From positions 12,397,201-12,461,200 of the forward strand of contig CM051028.1 in NCBI GenBank assembly GCA_027627225.1: a stretch of DNA of 64,000 nt, written 5' to 3'. Of this stretch, positions 22,880 to 35,632 are shown piece by piece (position 1 is the first letter of the stretch; each line of letters begins with the position of its first letter). Position numbers and translations under genes: made by a program. The notes beneath the pieces are model-generated. The model was given only the letters and a program-made list of their open reading frames with translations, searched no databases and was not told the origin of the DNA. The DNA is from Congeria kusceri. Lineage: Eukaryota > Mollusca > Bivalvia > Myida > Dreissenidae.

Positions 22880-24560
22880 AAGACGTTCGCAACCATTTCG
22901 TCCACTTTTTTTCAAACGACAGATTTTCTTAAAAACTTGCACAAACATGTGTCAATGTATCCTAAAAATAAAACAGTCTTTAAAAATTGGGGTCACCGGC
23001 CTTGTTCCGGAAATATTGGGATCTAAATACGCTACCTGTCGAAGCCCGTTTTCAGTTTGTGTGACTAGCAATGTTCAATTATATAAAGCGTTGATTTTCA
23101 AACAAGGACGGGGATTTGTAAATGCATCTTTGTTTTCATCATTCGTTTGGTAATATCCAAGTGCAGTTTAATGATAAAACGCACTTAATCTATTGTCACC
23201 ATTTAAAAAATCACTTTTAATGGAGAGTTAATGAGGTTAATTATGCATTGAATATGCCTTTGAAAACATCAATTAATAATCAAATTATTCGAATATCTTT
23301 TGTTCCAAACGACAGGCTTTGTTAAAAAAGTCCATATACATGTGTCATTTTTTACTGATACTAAAACAGTGTTAAAAAATAGGGGTCACCGGCCTTTGTC
23401 CGGAAATATTAGGTTTTGAATACCGTACCTGTCGAAGCAACTTTTTCAGTTTGGATTGTGTTATCAATGTTTTAAGTATATGTAGGAGAGCTTTTTTTCA
23501 AACAAGGTTATGGTTGTTTCAACTGATATGTTTTCACATGTCTTATTTGGCAATATACAACTGTATTATGATAATAAAAAACGATTTACTTACATTTACT
23601 GTTAAAAATATGAATTTGGCTGGACATTTAAGTAGGTCGAATGGGTATTAAAAGCCTAGGGTTTTATCTGTGTAGATTGAGAATGTCTGCTCATCCTTTA
23701 CGGATTCAGACTGGTAGATATAATAGAAATAATACACCTAGAAATGAAAGATATTGTTTATATTGTTTACTAAACAACAAGTTTGACATCGAAGACGAAT
23801 ATCATTTTATTTGTATTTGTCCCGGCTTTTCTTATCTAAGAAATAAATATGTTAAATTAAAGTACCGTACACGCCCTTCGGTTTTTAAATATGTCGAGTT
23901 GTTGAAAAGTAACAATAGAACAGAACTTATCAATCTTTGTATATTTATAAAAGAAGCTTTGAGTGTACGTACTGCATTCCATAACACTTTTGCCTAAATG
24001 CTCATCTCCATTGCAAACATGTTTATTATCTTATATTTCAGATAGCAAATAAAATAAGCATATACAATTATATACAAATATGTTAGGTTAATATGTTATA
24101 TATTGAATAACTAATCATAAATATGTGTATTATTTAATATCCAAAACATTGTTAACTCATGCATTTCACGTTGACATTGTAATTATATTATTTAATGTGT
24201 TGAAGACGATGTACAATGTACAAGTCTGAAATAAATATCCTATCCTATCCTATTAATAATACCTTTTGAAACGTAATTTATTATGCATCAATATATTTTG
24301 TTCCAAGCGACATATTTTCTTAAATTTTTGCACATACATACAACGATGCAAACTCACATCAAAACATTAATAAAAAGAATGGGTCACCGAATTTGTTTGG
24401 GAAGTATTGGACTTTAAATAGGATACCTGTGTAGCCTTTTTCGTGTTTCGTGTTTACGTAAACAACGTATCAATTGCCAAAATGGAATAACGATATTTAG
24501 TGGATCTTTATTTTTAACTAATTAGTTTGGAAATACATTGTATACGTGTGGTTTTGATAA
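22880..24560. repeat. Three diverged copies of a ~300-bp repeat spaced ~400 bp apart, split by a LINE fragment
   Basis: Copies start near 22895, 23300 and 24295. Each has TTTGTTCCAAACGACA-like sequence, then GGGGTCACCGGCCT-like sequence, then GGAAATATTGG and TACCTGTCGAAGC-like sequence. A LINE 3' end (23641-24250) separates the second and third. Related sequence (GGGTCACCG and GGGGTCAACG) recurs near 45450-45860. No coding potential is evident. Confidence 0.6.
23641..24252 (+). mobile_element. 5'-truncated LINE, C-terminal coding end and 3' UTR
   Basis: Open frame 23641-23997 encodes the C-terminal end of a CR1/Jockey-like LINE ORF2, with TPRNERYCLYC, DIEDEYHF and CPGF. This is the same tail found in the - strand LINE at 25076-25462. 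The 3' end is a short repeat, ATCCTATCCTATCCTA, which is typical of LINEs that lack a poly(A) tail. RT and endonuclease are absent, so it is a dead 5'-truncated insertion. Confidence 0.8.
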
Positions 24561-25075
24561 GTATAATGCTTTATGAACTTTTAACAGAACAGAACAGAAC
24601 AGAATATTAATTTAAATTAAGCATTACAAGCTTATCGTTATACAAACAAACCAAGAAAACATACATGGCATGTGACATGTGAATAATACATTTAAATATT
24701 ATCAGTTATAAATATTTATATAATTTCCAAAAGTCATAAAAGTAAGAGTGTTTAAAGATAAACAACATACAGGTTGTTACCTTGAATTTTAATTTACATC
24801 AGTACTGGAAGCTTGACAAGAACGTAGATTAACTTCATTAAAGTAGTAACATTTTAAGTCGGAAGTCATTCAATAAGTACAGAGCAATGTATATCTAGCT
24901 TATAGGGAACAATAAAAGACATTTATTACTATTTCAATATAAAATAAACAAACAGACACAATACGGCTATATTAAGTAAACGTAAGTAAACAGTGTTGTT
25001 TCTGTAAATATTTAACAGACATATGTTAACATTCAAAACTAGAATGAACAGAAAAAGGATAAATTATTTTATAAA

Positions 25076-25462
25076 TTAAATTAATGTTTCTCTAAGTTGA
25101 AATGCTTTATGACAATATGTTGCCAGCCTTTTTATGATCGTTTTATTTTCACATTGCATTAAAGCAATATATTTTACCAAACTTGTGCGAGTATAAAAAT
25201 ATTTTGGGATATATTGTATTCGAATGTTGGTGTATATAGAGCAATTGAGAACAAAATGGAAATCATCTTCAATATCATTATGGACGCAAAGTGTACATTT
25301 CCGTTCATTTCTTGGTACATTATTGTGCCGACCGATTTCAATGTTTAATTTTGTGAGATGACACATACACAGACTTATATATGCTGATTGTTCAAATTTA
25401 AGTTTTATTTCTCTGTGTACGGTACATCTAGAGACGTTGATTGGTCTAGATCTGACCGCCAT
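25076..25462 (-). pseudogene. C-terminal end of LINE ORF2 (zinc-knuckle-like tail)
   Basis: Frame with VPRNERKCTLC, DIEDDFHF and a following Cys, which is the C-terminal Cys/His tail of the same LINE. It is separated from the RT frame at 25686 by a frameshift. It is a paralogue of the + strand fragment at 23641-23997. Confidence 0.8.
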
Positions 25463-25685
25463 TTGCTAATGTAGATATCTCGGAGTCGAGTTCTTAATAG
25501 GGGAATGAATGCTTCTATCTTAACAGAACCGGGATAGAGCCATTTATCATTTAGACCGGTTGTCTGTAATATATAACGTACCTGTGAGGCCCAATTTATG
25601 CCATAATTGTTTACAACTATATTATTTAACTGTTCGTTTAATATGGTATATAAAATACAATTATCTTGCTTAACAGTGTGGAGCT

Positions 25686-26927
25686 TTAAAAAAAATATTT
25701 AATCATTCTAACATGTCTTTCAATAAACAATGGAAATCTACCTAATTCGCTATACAATGCAAGAGTATTGGTATACTGTTTTACATTTAATACCCATTTA
25801 CAGAACTTCTTATGGACTCTTTCTAAAACTTCTAACTGTACATAACCCCAAACTTCAGAGCAGTAATTTAAAACTGATAGAACGTATGCATCAAACAGAT
25901 TAAACATAATATTTATTGGCACATTGTTATTTCTAATTAAGGTCATCCATGAATGTAGAGATCGCAATCCTTTTCCCGCGAGTGATTTCGTTGCCTGCGC
26001 TAAGGATCCGCCACTGGAAAACACCACCCCTAAATAATTGAACGAGTTAACAACTTCAACTTCTTGATTATTATATAACCATTTGTCGTTAATCCCAAAC
26101 CTTCCCCCTTTTCTAAAGACCATGATTTTAGTTGTCTCTATATTAACCGTGAGATTCCATTGACGACAGTATGCACATAGACTATCAAGAGAATTGTGTA
26201 GACCATCTTTCGATTCCGATATAAGAACTGCGTCGTCGGCAAACAATAGTAAAAATATAGCGATTTGATCAATATTAATGCCAGCATCGATACTTTCTTG
26301 TAAATGCATCTCAATGTTATTAAGGTAGAGCGAGAGGTTATCTCCCCCTGGAATAATCCAAGGTTGCTGTTTAAAAAAATCAGACAATGTTCCCAAATGT
26401 TTGACACACAGTTTTATCTCACTATACATTGACTGCACAAAGGACAATAATTTACCGTCAGCTCCTAATTTAATAAGCTTGAACCACAGCCGGTTCCTAC
26501 CTATGCAGTCATAGGCCTTCCTGTAATCAACAAAACAATAATACATTTTTTTCTTATTAGTTATTTGTATCAACGAATGTAAAATAAATACTGGATCGAG
26601 AGTGCTATGTTTGTTGTTTAATCTAAATTGAGCGTCCGTTAGAACTGAATTTTCATCTGCCCATGACTTTAATGTCTCGTTCAATGCAATGGTAAACAGT
26701 TTAGAGAAACAGCTTGTTAGCGTAATTCCCCTATAATTATTTGGGTCGGATTGATCACCTTTTTTATGAATAGGGATAATGATGCCAGAGGCCCATGCAC
26801 GGGGAAATGACTTTGAGTTTAATATATGATTGAAAAATGTGTTTAACGGACGGATTATTTGTGGAACGCATACCTTAACATATGCATATAAAACATTGTC
26901 AACGGAAGGGGATTTATTTACACCTAG
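25686..26927 (-). pseudogene. Reverse transcriptase fragment of LINE ORF2
   Basis: Read from 26927 the frame is open: a KSPSVDN segment, then NYRGITL, AQFRLNNKHST, FVDYRKAYD and the catalytic FADDAVLIS, then the thumb region and a stop at 25686. The segment that usually reads as an RQG-type motif before LSLYLNNIE is altered (IIPGGDN), suggesting a small deletion. The endonuclease and the start of RT are missing because the copy is 5'-truncated. The ORF continues in another frame below 25686, so it is inactive. Confidence 0.85.
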
Positions 26928-26935
26928 CTTTTAAC

Positions 26936-28416
26936 CAGTGACTGGAACTTACTGACTTACACAGAGTTATATTTATGGATTGAAATTAGTACATTGTAAC
27001 CTATAAACAGTAAAGAAATAATGAAGCAAAAGGAGAAATTAACCCAATTATTTTATTTTGTTGCGAACGTCCTAAAAGAATAAGGCTACTTACGACTAAT
27101 TACAACAATTAAATAAATAACCAAACTATAAGTCACGGCCTTTTGCGTAATTTACTAACCATTCATCCTTCCGTTGTTTTTATTTGTTCTTTTGTGACAA
27201 TAAATAAAAATCTGATGGGAACCTTTATTTGTTCATTTGTGACAATATATGAAAATCTGGTAACAACCTGGCTGTAACATTTGCGAGTTTGGACAACGAT
27301 GCAATTAGTAAGTTTGTCATTGAGAAAAGTGTCCAATGCTAGACATGTGTAGCTAGCACGTTAAAAAGCAGTGTTAATTATCGTTATATGTCTTCAAACT
27401 ATGTGTACAAACACATGAACATTCCATTGAAAAACTGTCACGAGGTCAAGCATATTATCAGGTTAATTGCCAATAAAATTAAAATTTTGTCTTAACTAAA
27501 GTTTTTTTTAATTTTAAATGATAGTTATATCGCGTGCTATCAAGTAGATTCATGAAGTCAGTGGCACGGCTGCCGAGACAATAACCCGTACATGTATTTA
27601 TGCACTAATTGGTATGCACTTTGATTACGTAATTGTGCCACATGTTATTTTAAAATTAGGACCTATATATACACATTCTGGTTACATAATAATGGTCATG
27701 CGCTTATACAAGAATATCATCTTATAATAGATAAGACCAGGTTTGAACAATACGAAGTATGTCAGCCTCAGATAAATTCTATAAAATAAAGTCTAAATTG
27801 CATTTTTTTCACATTTTTAGCGACGATATACTAATGAAACTGACAGTCTCTTATCATATATAATTATTACATTATGTACCATGCCATTTCTGATTATTTA
27901 GAAGTAAACTAAGTGAATATTTATAACATTTTAAAAGTAATCAACTGTAAATGCCTACCATATAACCAGTATTAACCGCTATCAATACATCGCGAGCCTA
28001 GTTTTCGATACATTATTGTGTCGTTGTAATCGCTAAAAAATGGTAAAGGGGAAACTCGTCTTTTCGGCGTATTTTGACGCATGCTTTTACGAAAAGGACG
28101 CCATAACATTCAGTGTCAGATTCTAGAGCGCAACCATTTCCGCTCGTGTATGCATGTTGTTGTTTTTTTAAAGACAAAGAACGCCCTACGGAAATGAACA
28201 AACTAGCCTTTATGCACCAATTGTCCATTATCGATAAAATATTGACGCAGGAGGAGTCAGCTTAACAAGAGCCAAACAGACATCCAATGAGAACGCATAC
28301 AATTTCCAATATGCAAATGAGCGTCGTCGTTAGAAAGTTTATCACGCCCTCATTCTAATTTGAATTGGCAAAGGTTCAAGTCCCTTGTAACACATTGCGT
28401 TAGGTATGTGTTTTGT
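26936..28416. other. Gene-poor DNA
   Basis: I see no recognisable gene. A pair of TTTATTTGTTC and TTTGTGACAATA repeats lies at about 27180-27260. Confidence 0.4.
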
Positions 28417-30414
28417 TATAGGCCTTTGCCAAAAGTAGGTGATCTCCTTTGGAAATTACCTCCCGTTATTGCGAATTCACATCCGCCATATTTAAAACCC
28501 GACTTCCGGCGACTTTTTCCCTAGCTTGCCATATAAAGTATTATAGATCGAAGACCCAGCGGCTTTCAAACCTTGTAATGGACATTTTTAAAACCATATG
28601 TTTTTGATTAAATATTACAAAAAACTCATAGAGGATATATGTTACGAAAATGAATTATTAGAACTAAATGTAGTATCGTTTTAAACTCATTACTAAGGCC
28701 ACATGTCCGTATGCCAGGTATCCGAAAAAAAAGTAGTCTCCTTGTCTCGTCTTAAACGGTTTTTTTTCCATACATCAATGCCACGAATGAACACATTTTC
28801 TCTCTATGGATCCTTAGTTATCTGTCTGGAAAAATAAAAATACCAAAGTCACAAACTTCGGGGATCTTATCAATTGCCCTTAGAACAATGCAGCTACACC
28901 GTGCAATTGCGTAATGCATTGAAGATCTACATGCAGAGTCAACTAACATGTCACACTTCGTCCTCATTGATTGCGTCTCGAATTAAAGTGTATCTCACAG
29001 TTTAAAATGTTGTTGTCTCCGTTGTTGTTCTTTGCCTGTCACCCTATGAAAATTCGCCACATTATTGAACAGAACAGAACACAATTAAAAGCATTAAACA
29101 CTTTTTCGAATTAACAAATTGGTTTAAACTGAATGATGAAATGATATAGCACAGCTTTTAATTTTAAATTCGGAAGAATTGAACGGTGGTGAACATTTAA
29201 GAGCTCAGTATGTTTTGTTTTACTAAAACATACGGGAATTAGCTGCTGCGAGAATAAAATGTTGTTTGTTTTTCACGATTCCGACAGAAATGAAGAAATT
29301 ATATCAGTTAGAGTTATACACATGCAGAAAAACTAAATACTTGATCAAACAGACTCAACAAGTATAAAGTATTTATTCTAACGTATATTATACTCTTTTG
29401 TTAGCTTAGTTAATTACTTACTCTGAATTGTGTAAACTTTTTTCAAAATGTTTATATCTATGTCTGTTTCATTATAGATACTCCTCCTATTATGTGCATG
29501 ACATAACGACATATCTATGTGCTGGTGACATATAGACCAATTGGGTCAGGTGTTATTTGTGTCGATGATTAAATGAAGTTATCATGAACATTGTTTAAAT
29601 GCATGACACAATAATTAACAAATTACTTACTTAATCTCTTTAAAACAAATTCATTTATAACATTTAATGAGGAGTGACACCATCATTAGTTATTGTAATA
29701 TGGTGTTAACAGCAATTAAAAAGATAGTAGTTTTGTTACATTATATTAAAGATTAAAGCGAAGCATGTTCAAGCACCGTATAATATTTAGCACACAACGC
29801 GAATATCTGCAACGAACAAGCTTTAAAGTAAAACACAAATGTGTATGGAATTCAAATAAGAAGTTGCTGTCAAAAACATCGGAATAACGCTAATACTTTC
29901 TGTGATGATACCTTATTTTCGTAATTTTAGTCGTCAGAAGAAGGTTAGCTTAGAGTTTCTTAGCAAAATCATTTTACTACAAACAGCTTTATTTATTTAA
30001 TAATGCAAATTTAATACAGGATTAAGGCATAGGTTGTTTAGATACCGAAATCGCTATTTTTGTGTTTTGTTGCATAATAACCGTTAAACGTACTGTGAAC
30101 AGTTTGTTTGTCAATCTGCAAAGAGTAGACAATATTGTTAAACAATCAAAATACTAATTTAATTCAAATGATAAATAGACGGCATGATGTATAGTATATA
30201 CGAATGTTGATATTTGTAAATTTATTTTTGCGATATCAACACAATTTTAAGATTGAAATCAAATTTAAAATTGAAAATCAAATATATTGCATGTTTTCGG
30301 TAAAAATTAATTCGCTTATCCCGCCTTATAATCAATAAAAGTCGCCGGAAGTGAACAGGGGACATCACTCGTGATTACGCAAGGGAAGTAACCATGTTTT
30401 GGGAAAGGCCTATA
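28417..30414. mobile_element. 2.0 kb element with ~90-bp terminal inverted repeats, no gene
   Basis: The left end reads TATAGGCCTTTGCCAAAA, with GGAAATTACCTCCC and CTTCCGGCGACTTTT further in. The right end is its inverted partner: AAAAGTCGCCGGAAG, AAGGGAAGTAACC, then TTTTGGGAAAGGCCTATA. The interior has no long frame, so this would be a non-autonomous DNA element. A remnant of a pentamer tail (AACAGAACAGAACA) lies at 29070, suggesting an older LINE insert inside. Part of the end motif (AAGGGAAGTAACTATG) recurs near 36603. Confidence 0.6.
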
Positions 30415-31442
30415 GATATGCGTGTTTTTAACAGCCGCGTTTGTAATAAATTACTACAAATTAAAATAGTGAATAAATAAATTATTTTAAATAAATATCT
30501 TAATTTTGGTGAATTTGGGTGAAAGGAACCGTTTACTAAGAATATGAATTACGACGTCATTTAACTCGACAAACTGATCACGTCAAACGTCTTATTTTGT
30601 TTAAAAAAAAAAAAATAGATCTAGTAATAATTAACGAAAGTGTTATTCAAACCCATCACTGTACACGGATTAGAATTATGCAAACACTGTGGCTGAGGCA
30701 ACATTTGAATGAAAGTTAGCGGAACTAAAGTCCTTGTCAAAATTAATGTAAATAAACTTCAGCGCCTTTTCTTTTCATTTTAATTAATCAAAACTGGTAT
30801 GTTGCTTTCTTTTTATTAATGAACAAAGTCCTATTTGTTTTTATTTCCAAAGAATGTTATTTCATTGATGCTCTAGCATTTGCGTTGTTCAGATACAGTA
30901 TTACGGATTGATGCTTTTACACACTAGCCACGTGCTAAGCGTGTACCACGCTTTTTAGCTACAAACTGCTAGCCGCAGTTTCACAGTCACCGTTGCTATG
31001 GCTGTTGCTGACAGCGTTCTGTTTTGAATGCCCGGCAAATTGCAACGTCACACTATTACTGCTTAGTTTTAAAAGTTTTTTATTACTAACGCTCTTGTTT
31101 TTAACGTATGTTATTGTTTGTTAAATTTTGATAAATTATTGTAAGGTAATTAGAACATAGTATTACGTAAACAAGCAGAACGTTATGAATCTGCTACAAC
31201 GAACATATTTTTTTTTTTTTTTTTTTTTTTTTTTCCGTTCAAAATATATTTTATTTTATTCGTCAATAGGTGTGTGAGGGTCGAGGGCATCCCACTCCAC
31301 ACCGTACAGAGTTTACAAGAAATATATGCATATTATAACACATTTTATACATTTAACCATCAATAGCTTTTACATCACAATATAAACAATATTTGTTAAT
31401 AAAAAGTTGACAATACAAAAATTCTAAGGTCCCATATCACAA

Positions 31443-34400
31443 CTACTGGAAAAGGGGTAACAATAGTTCCCATTCTTTACTTTTACGCAAATCATTAAAA
31501 TAGTTAATTTCATTTAGTACATGGCAATGCAAGGACAGGTACGATTTGGCTGCTTTAAGAGTGGGTCTAGTTTGGTTCATTTTACAATTATAAATAAACA
31601 TTTTGATCAAAACAAATGTTAAGTTTAAGGGTCCATTTGTATTTGCATGTCCCAGTATAAAGGAAGGCATATTAAGAAAGTTCGAAAAATGATTACAACC
31701 AGAAAAAAATTCGGTTATTAACTGATTGACATGTTTACATTCCCAAAATATATGTTGAATAGTTTCACATTCAGTTTGACAGAAGGTACAATTTGCTGAA
31801 GTGGCATAACCAATTTTAAATAAGAAGGAGTTTGTACCTATGATTCTATGTACAATTCTATATTGAAACCACTGTAAATTGGTATCCTGTGTAATACGAA
31901 AAGGCATATCAAAAATATGTCGCCATTCTTTTGTTTCAATAGAATTAAAAATGTTCGACCATTTATCTATACACACTGGTGAAGACTCATTTTTGCTAAT
32001 TATATCATACATAGGTTTTGTACCTTTTTTGTTTTCTAAGAGGGACCTTAGGCTAGTGGGAATAAACGGCTTCATAAAGTAAGTATCATAAGAGCTTCTA
32101 AGCTTCATGTATCTTGCAACTGCCTTAATAATTCCTATGAAAAATAAGTAGTTTGGATGGAAGTTATATAGTTTGCAGAAATCATCATAACTATAAAAAG
32201 TTAAAAGTTCAGCATTGTGCATCAAGTCCCCAACAAAATGAACGCCTTTTTCAAACCATGATTTAAAAAATACACTTTTGTTACCAATTGTTATGTCTGG
32301 GTTATAGAATATTGGATTTTGTAGCAAAAGCTGATTTTTAAGTGATTCTTTTCTACAAAGTTCAGCAAATGATTTCAATGTATCTTTCCAAAATTCATTT
32401 TGTATCTTGTTAATTAAGTTTTCAGGATAGTGACTGCCACAGTTGTATATTTTTTGAAGATCAATCATTAAATTAACAATATTTATCCATTTTCCATTCC
32501 CAGTGACAATTCTACGGATCCATGAGCACTTCAGAGAGCTAACAAAGGAAAACAAATCAATCATCTTTAAACCTCCTTCAGTATATTCCTTTATTAAAAT
32601 AGTTTTGCTAATTCGTGGTTTACCATTCCACACAAAATTAAAAAATAATTCATTGATCTCTGTTAACAAATTTTGTGGTGGATTAGGCAAGGAAAGAAAG
32701 AGATGATTTAACACCGGCAATGCTAAAGTTTTAATTACTTGAATTCTTCCTATCGGTGTTAAAATCCTTCTGGTCCAGTTTTTTAATAAGGCTTTTATTT
32801 TAACTATTTTGTCGGCATAATTTAGTTCTACCATTTTTTTAAGGTCAATGTGGAATGTTAAGCCAAGCATGTCAAATGTTTGTTGGTTCCAATTTAATTT
32901 CCATCTTGTTTTAATACTTTCGGAGCTAAACTTATTTTTACCTATCCAGACTACTTTCGTTTTGTCGAAATTAACTTTTAACCCTGAGTAGTGTGTGAAG
33001 TGTGACAATACATCTAAAGTTTCATTGAGAGATGCTGCAGAGCCATCCAGGAGTATCGAAGTGTCGTCGGCAAATTGTGACAATTTATATTCCATGTCAT
33101 TAATTTTGATTCCCTTAATCTTAGGATTACACCTTATTTTATTAGACAATATTTCAGCGCATAGTATAAAAATGTAGCAACTGAGCGGATCCCCTTGTCT
33201 GCAGCCACGTTCTATTGGAAAAAAATCTGATAAAAACCCACACTGCGTGACCGCCGATACTCCGTCTTTATGCAATACATTAAACCATTTTATTATATCT
33301 GGACCAAAATTAAACCATGATAGAGTCCGATTAACAAATGCCCATGACAAAGAGTCAAAGGCCTTTTCAAAATCTATTAGCAACAGCAGACCCGGGATTT
33401 CATTTTCATCTGTGTAATTAAGTATATCGTAAATGAGTCTGGTGTTCTCTCCTATGAACCTACCCTTGATAAATCCAGTTTGGTCATTGTTTATTAGTTT
33501 ATCTATATACAGTTTCAACCTGTTTGCTATGCATCCAGAACCGATTTTGTATACAGTATTTAGTAACGTTATTGGCCGCCAGTTCTGTAAAAATTGTCTA
33601 GGTTTGTCACCTTTTGGAATGCAGGTAATTATACCTTGTGTTTGAGTAACGGATAAATTTCCACTTGTAAATGCATGATTTAAAGCTCTGCAAACGAAGG
33701 TGCCCAATTTTGGCCAAAATGCCTTAAAAAAGTCATTTGTAAAACCGGATGAACCTGGGCTTTTATTATTTGCCATGTTTTTTAAAACAATAGAAGCCTC
33801 ATTTAATGTGATTGGCCCTTCTAAATTATTTAACTGTTCACTTGACAGTTTGGGTATTTCTATGTCATTTGCATAACTATTTAAATCTTCATCGTACACG
33901 TTTACCTTTTGAGACTGGTATAGTTTTTTATAAAAAAAGGCAGTTTCTTTTAAAATGTCAGATCGGTTATCTAGTACAATTCCATTATCATTAATTAAGT
34001 TGGTCATAGTTTTTGTCGTATAATTGTATTTTTCAAGGTTACAGAATAGTTTTGAGGGTTTTTCACCATTTTGAACCCATTCAGCTCTCGACCTAATAAT
34101 GGACCCTTTTAATTTTTCATCATATATATTTTTAACTTCAGATTTTAAATTATTAATATAATGAACATTATCATCTGTGAGATTTTTTTCTAGTTCTTCG
34201 ATTTCGAGTTTAAGTTGCTTTTCACGATTGTTAGTCGATTTCTTCTTATAGGAACTGTAAGATATAGCTTTGCCCCTTATTTCCATAAGTAAAGTATCGA
34301 GAAAAAGTTGATCATCAATCGTGAATTGTATGTCTTGATCTTTTATATCAGACATGTTATCAAAATTATAAACGGGGACCATATATTGTTGTTTAATTTC

Positions 34401-35207
34401 GTTTATTTTTTTATTAATAGTGTTTAAGTAGAAGATATCACCTAACAGATTATTATTATGCTTCCATAGACCTTTGCCATGGCTAAAATTAGTAAATTGT
34501 AAAGACATGATTACAATTGAGTGATCGGATTGGAAGCTTGGTAGAATGTTTACCTCGACGAATGCTGGTAATAAAAGCGGTGATAAAAGGAAAAAATCAA
34601 GCCTAGCTTGTTGTATGGGGTTTGTTCGTCTCCATGTGTATCGTTTCAAAACAGGGTAGTTAACTCTGAAAGGGTCGGAAAGATTGCGTTCTTCAATATG
34701 CTTTATAACAGTTTGTCTTGCATTTTTATTATTCACTGTTTTATAATTATCGTAATCCAGATTTGGGTCTAATACTAAATTAAAGTCTCCACAAATCAAG
34801 AAAGAATCATTACTAATTGTGTCAATTTTCTGGAAGATATTGTTAAAAAAGTCCGGGATATCAGTGTTTGGCCCATAGATAGTAACAATGGTAATTCTGG
34901 TTTCACCGAGATTTAAATCAAGCAGAATAAAGTTTCCTTGGTCATCATAATAAACGTTATGTATTTTGTACTCAAGTTTCTTTGAAAGGAAAATTGCAAC
35001 ACCGCGGGAATTAGAAGAGCCATAACTCATAAAACATTCCGCCCCCCATTCTGAGTAAATAGTTTTATATTGGTCGCAAACAAAATGTGTATCTTGAAGA
35101 CAGAATACGTCACAATTTGTATCTTTTAAATATTGAAATACTTGTAATCTTTTCTTTTTGCCCTGGATGCCTCTGCAGTTTAAACATAATATTTTAAGGG
35201 AACACAT
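31443..35207 (-). CDS. LINE ORF2: AP-endonuclease and reverse transcriptase, intact
   Basis: The frame is open from 35288 (1281 codons), but the first 27 residues are hydrophobic and unlike the family. I prefer ATG at 35207, which begins MCSLKILCLNCRGIQ, giving 1254 residues. The N-terminal apurinic-type endonuclease has CLQDTHF, GDFN and SDHSIV (residues 167-170 and 254-259 of the longer frame). The RT has NKSPGSSGFT, NWRPITLLN, LIDFEKAFDS, RGCRQGDPLSC and catalytic FADD (739-742). A Cys/His tail near the C-terminus reads CTFCQTE then IQHIFWEC. These fit the L1/Tx1 group. It nicks target DNA and reverse-transcribes the LINE RNA. No stop or frameshift is visible. Confidence 0.93.
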   Translation of the reverse strand: MCSLKILCLNCRGIQGKKKRLQVFQYLKDTNCDVFCLQDTHFVCDQYKTIYSEWGAECFMSYGSSNSRGVAIFLSKKLEYKIHNVYYDDQGNFILLDLNLGETRITIVTIYGPNTDIPDFFNNIFQKIDTISNDSFLICGDFNLVLDPNLDYDNYKTVNNKNARQTVIKHIEERNLSDPFRVNYPVLKRYTWRRTNPIQQARLDFFLLSPLLLPAFVEVNILPSFQSDHSIVIMSLQFTNFSHGKGLWKHNNNLLGDIFYLNTINKKINEIKQQYMVPVYNFDNMSDIKDQDIQFTIDDQLFLDTLLMEIRGKAISYSSYKKKSTNNREKQLKLEIEELEKNLTDDNVHYINNLKSEVKNIYDEKLKGSIIRSRAEWVQNGEKPSKLFCNLEKYNYTTKTMTNLINDNGIVLDNRSDILKETAFFYKKLYQSQKVNVYDEDLNSYANDIEIPKLSSEQLNNLEGPITLNEASIVLKNMANNKSPGSSGFTNDFFKAFWPKLGTFVCRALNHAFTSGNLSVTQTQGIITCIPKGDKPRQFLQNWRPITLLNTVYKIGSGCIANRLKLYIDKLINNDQTGFIKGRFIGENTRLIYDILNYTDENEIPGLLLLIDFEKAFDSLSWAFVNRTLSWFNFGPDIIKWFNVLHKDGVSAVTQCGFLSDFFPIERGCRQGDPLSCYIFILCAEILSNKIRCNPKIKGIKINDMEYKLSQFADDTSILLDGSAASLNETLDVLSHFTHYSGLKVNFDKTKVVWIGKNKFSSESIKTRWKLNWNQQTFDMLGLTFHIDLKKMVELNYADKIVKIKALLKNWTRRILTPIGRIQVIKTLALPVLNHLFLSLPNPPQNLLTEINELFFNFVWNGKPRISKTILIKEYTEGGLKMIDLFSFVSSLKCSWIRRIVTGNGKWINIVNLMIDLQKIYNCGSHYPENLINKIQNEFWKDTLKSFAELCRKESLKNQLLLQNPIFYNPDITIGNKSVFFKSWFEKGVHFVGDLMHNAELLTFYSYDDFCKLYNFHPNYLFFIGIIKAVARYMKLRSSYDTYFMKPFIPTSLRSLLENKKGTKPMYDIISKNESSPVCIDKWSNIFNSIETKEWRHIFDMPFRITQDTNLQWFQYRIVHRIIGTNSFLFKIGYATSANCTFCQTECETIQHIFWECKHVNQLITEFFSGCNHFSNFLNMPSFILGHANTNGPLNLTFVLIKMFIYNCKMNQTRPTLKAAKSYLSLHCHVLNEINYFNDLRKSKEWELLLPLFQ

Positions 35208-35288
35208 TAACAAGAAACTGAAATAGTTGAGTATAGAGATATGTAAAAGCAAGTGTATCTGTTCGAACGCAGTAAGCAGGCTCTCCAT

Positions 35289-35598
35289 ATAAGGAACGGA
35301 AGCAACAAATAAGTAGAAACAATAAACAAATAAGTATGAAAGAATACTGACTACTTTGATACATGATCTTAGTCAATTGAAAAGCATTTTTCATACTGTT
35401 TTGTATAAACACAAGAAAGAAAGAAACAAAAAAACAAAAGTAATTATAAGCACACTTGACGGTCATCAAGGAAAAACAAATCGTATTCCTTGCCAAGAGG
35501 TGTGATCTGAAAGTATATATATGTTGTTATACAGTACATTTAAACAAAAACTAAGAAATTAAATTTAATTAAATTAAATGACCTTAAATATGCTTAAG

Positions 35599-35632
<34 letters not shown>

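Larger units (their letters stand above)
24586..26927 (-). mobile_element. 5'-truncated CR1/Jockey-like LINE with 8-bp target duplication
   Basis: Flanked by CTTTTAAC at 24578-24585 and 26928-26935. The 3' end is the pentamer repeat (CTGTT)n, read on + as ACAGAACAGAACAGAA. The coding part begins inside the reverse transcriptase. The tail differs from the (ATCCT)n of the neighbouring + strand fragment although the proteins are related, so they may belong to sister subfamilies. Confidence 0.82.
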
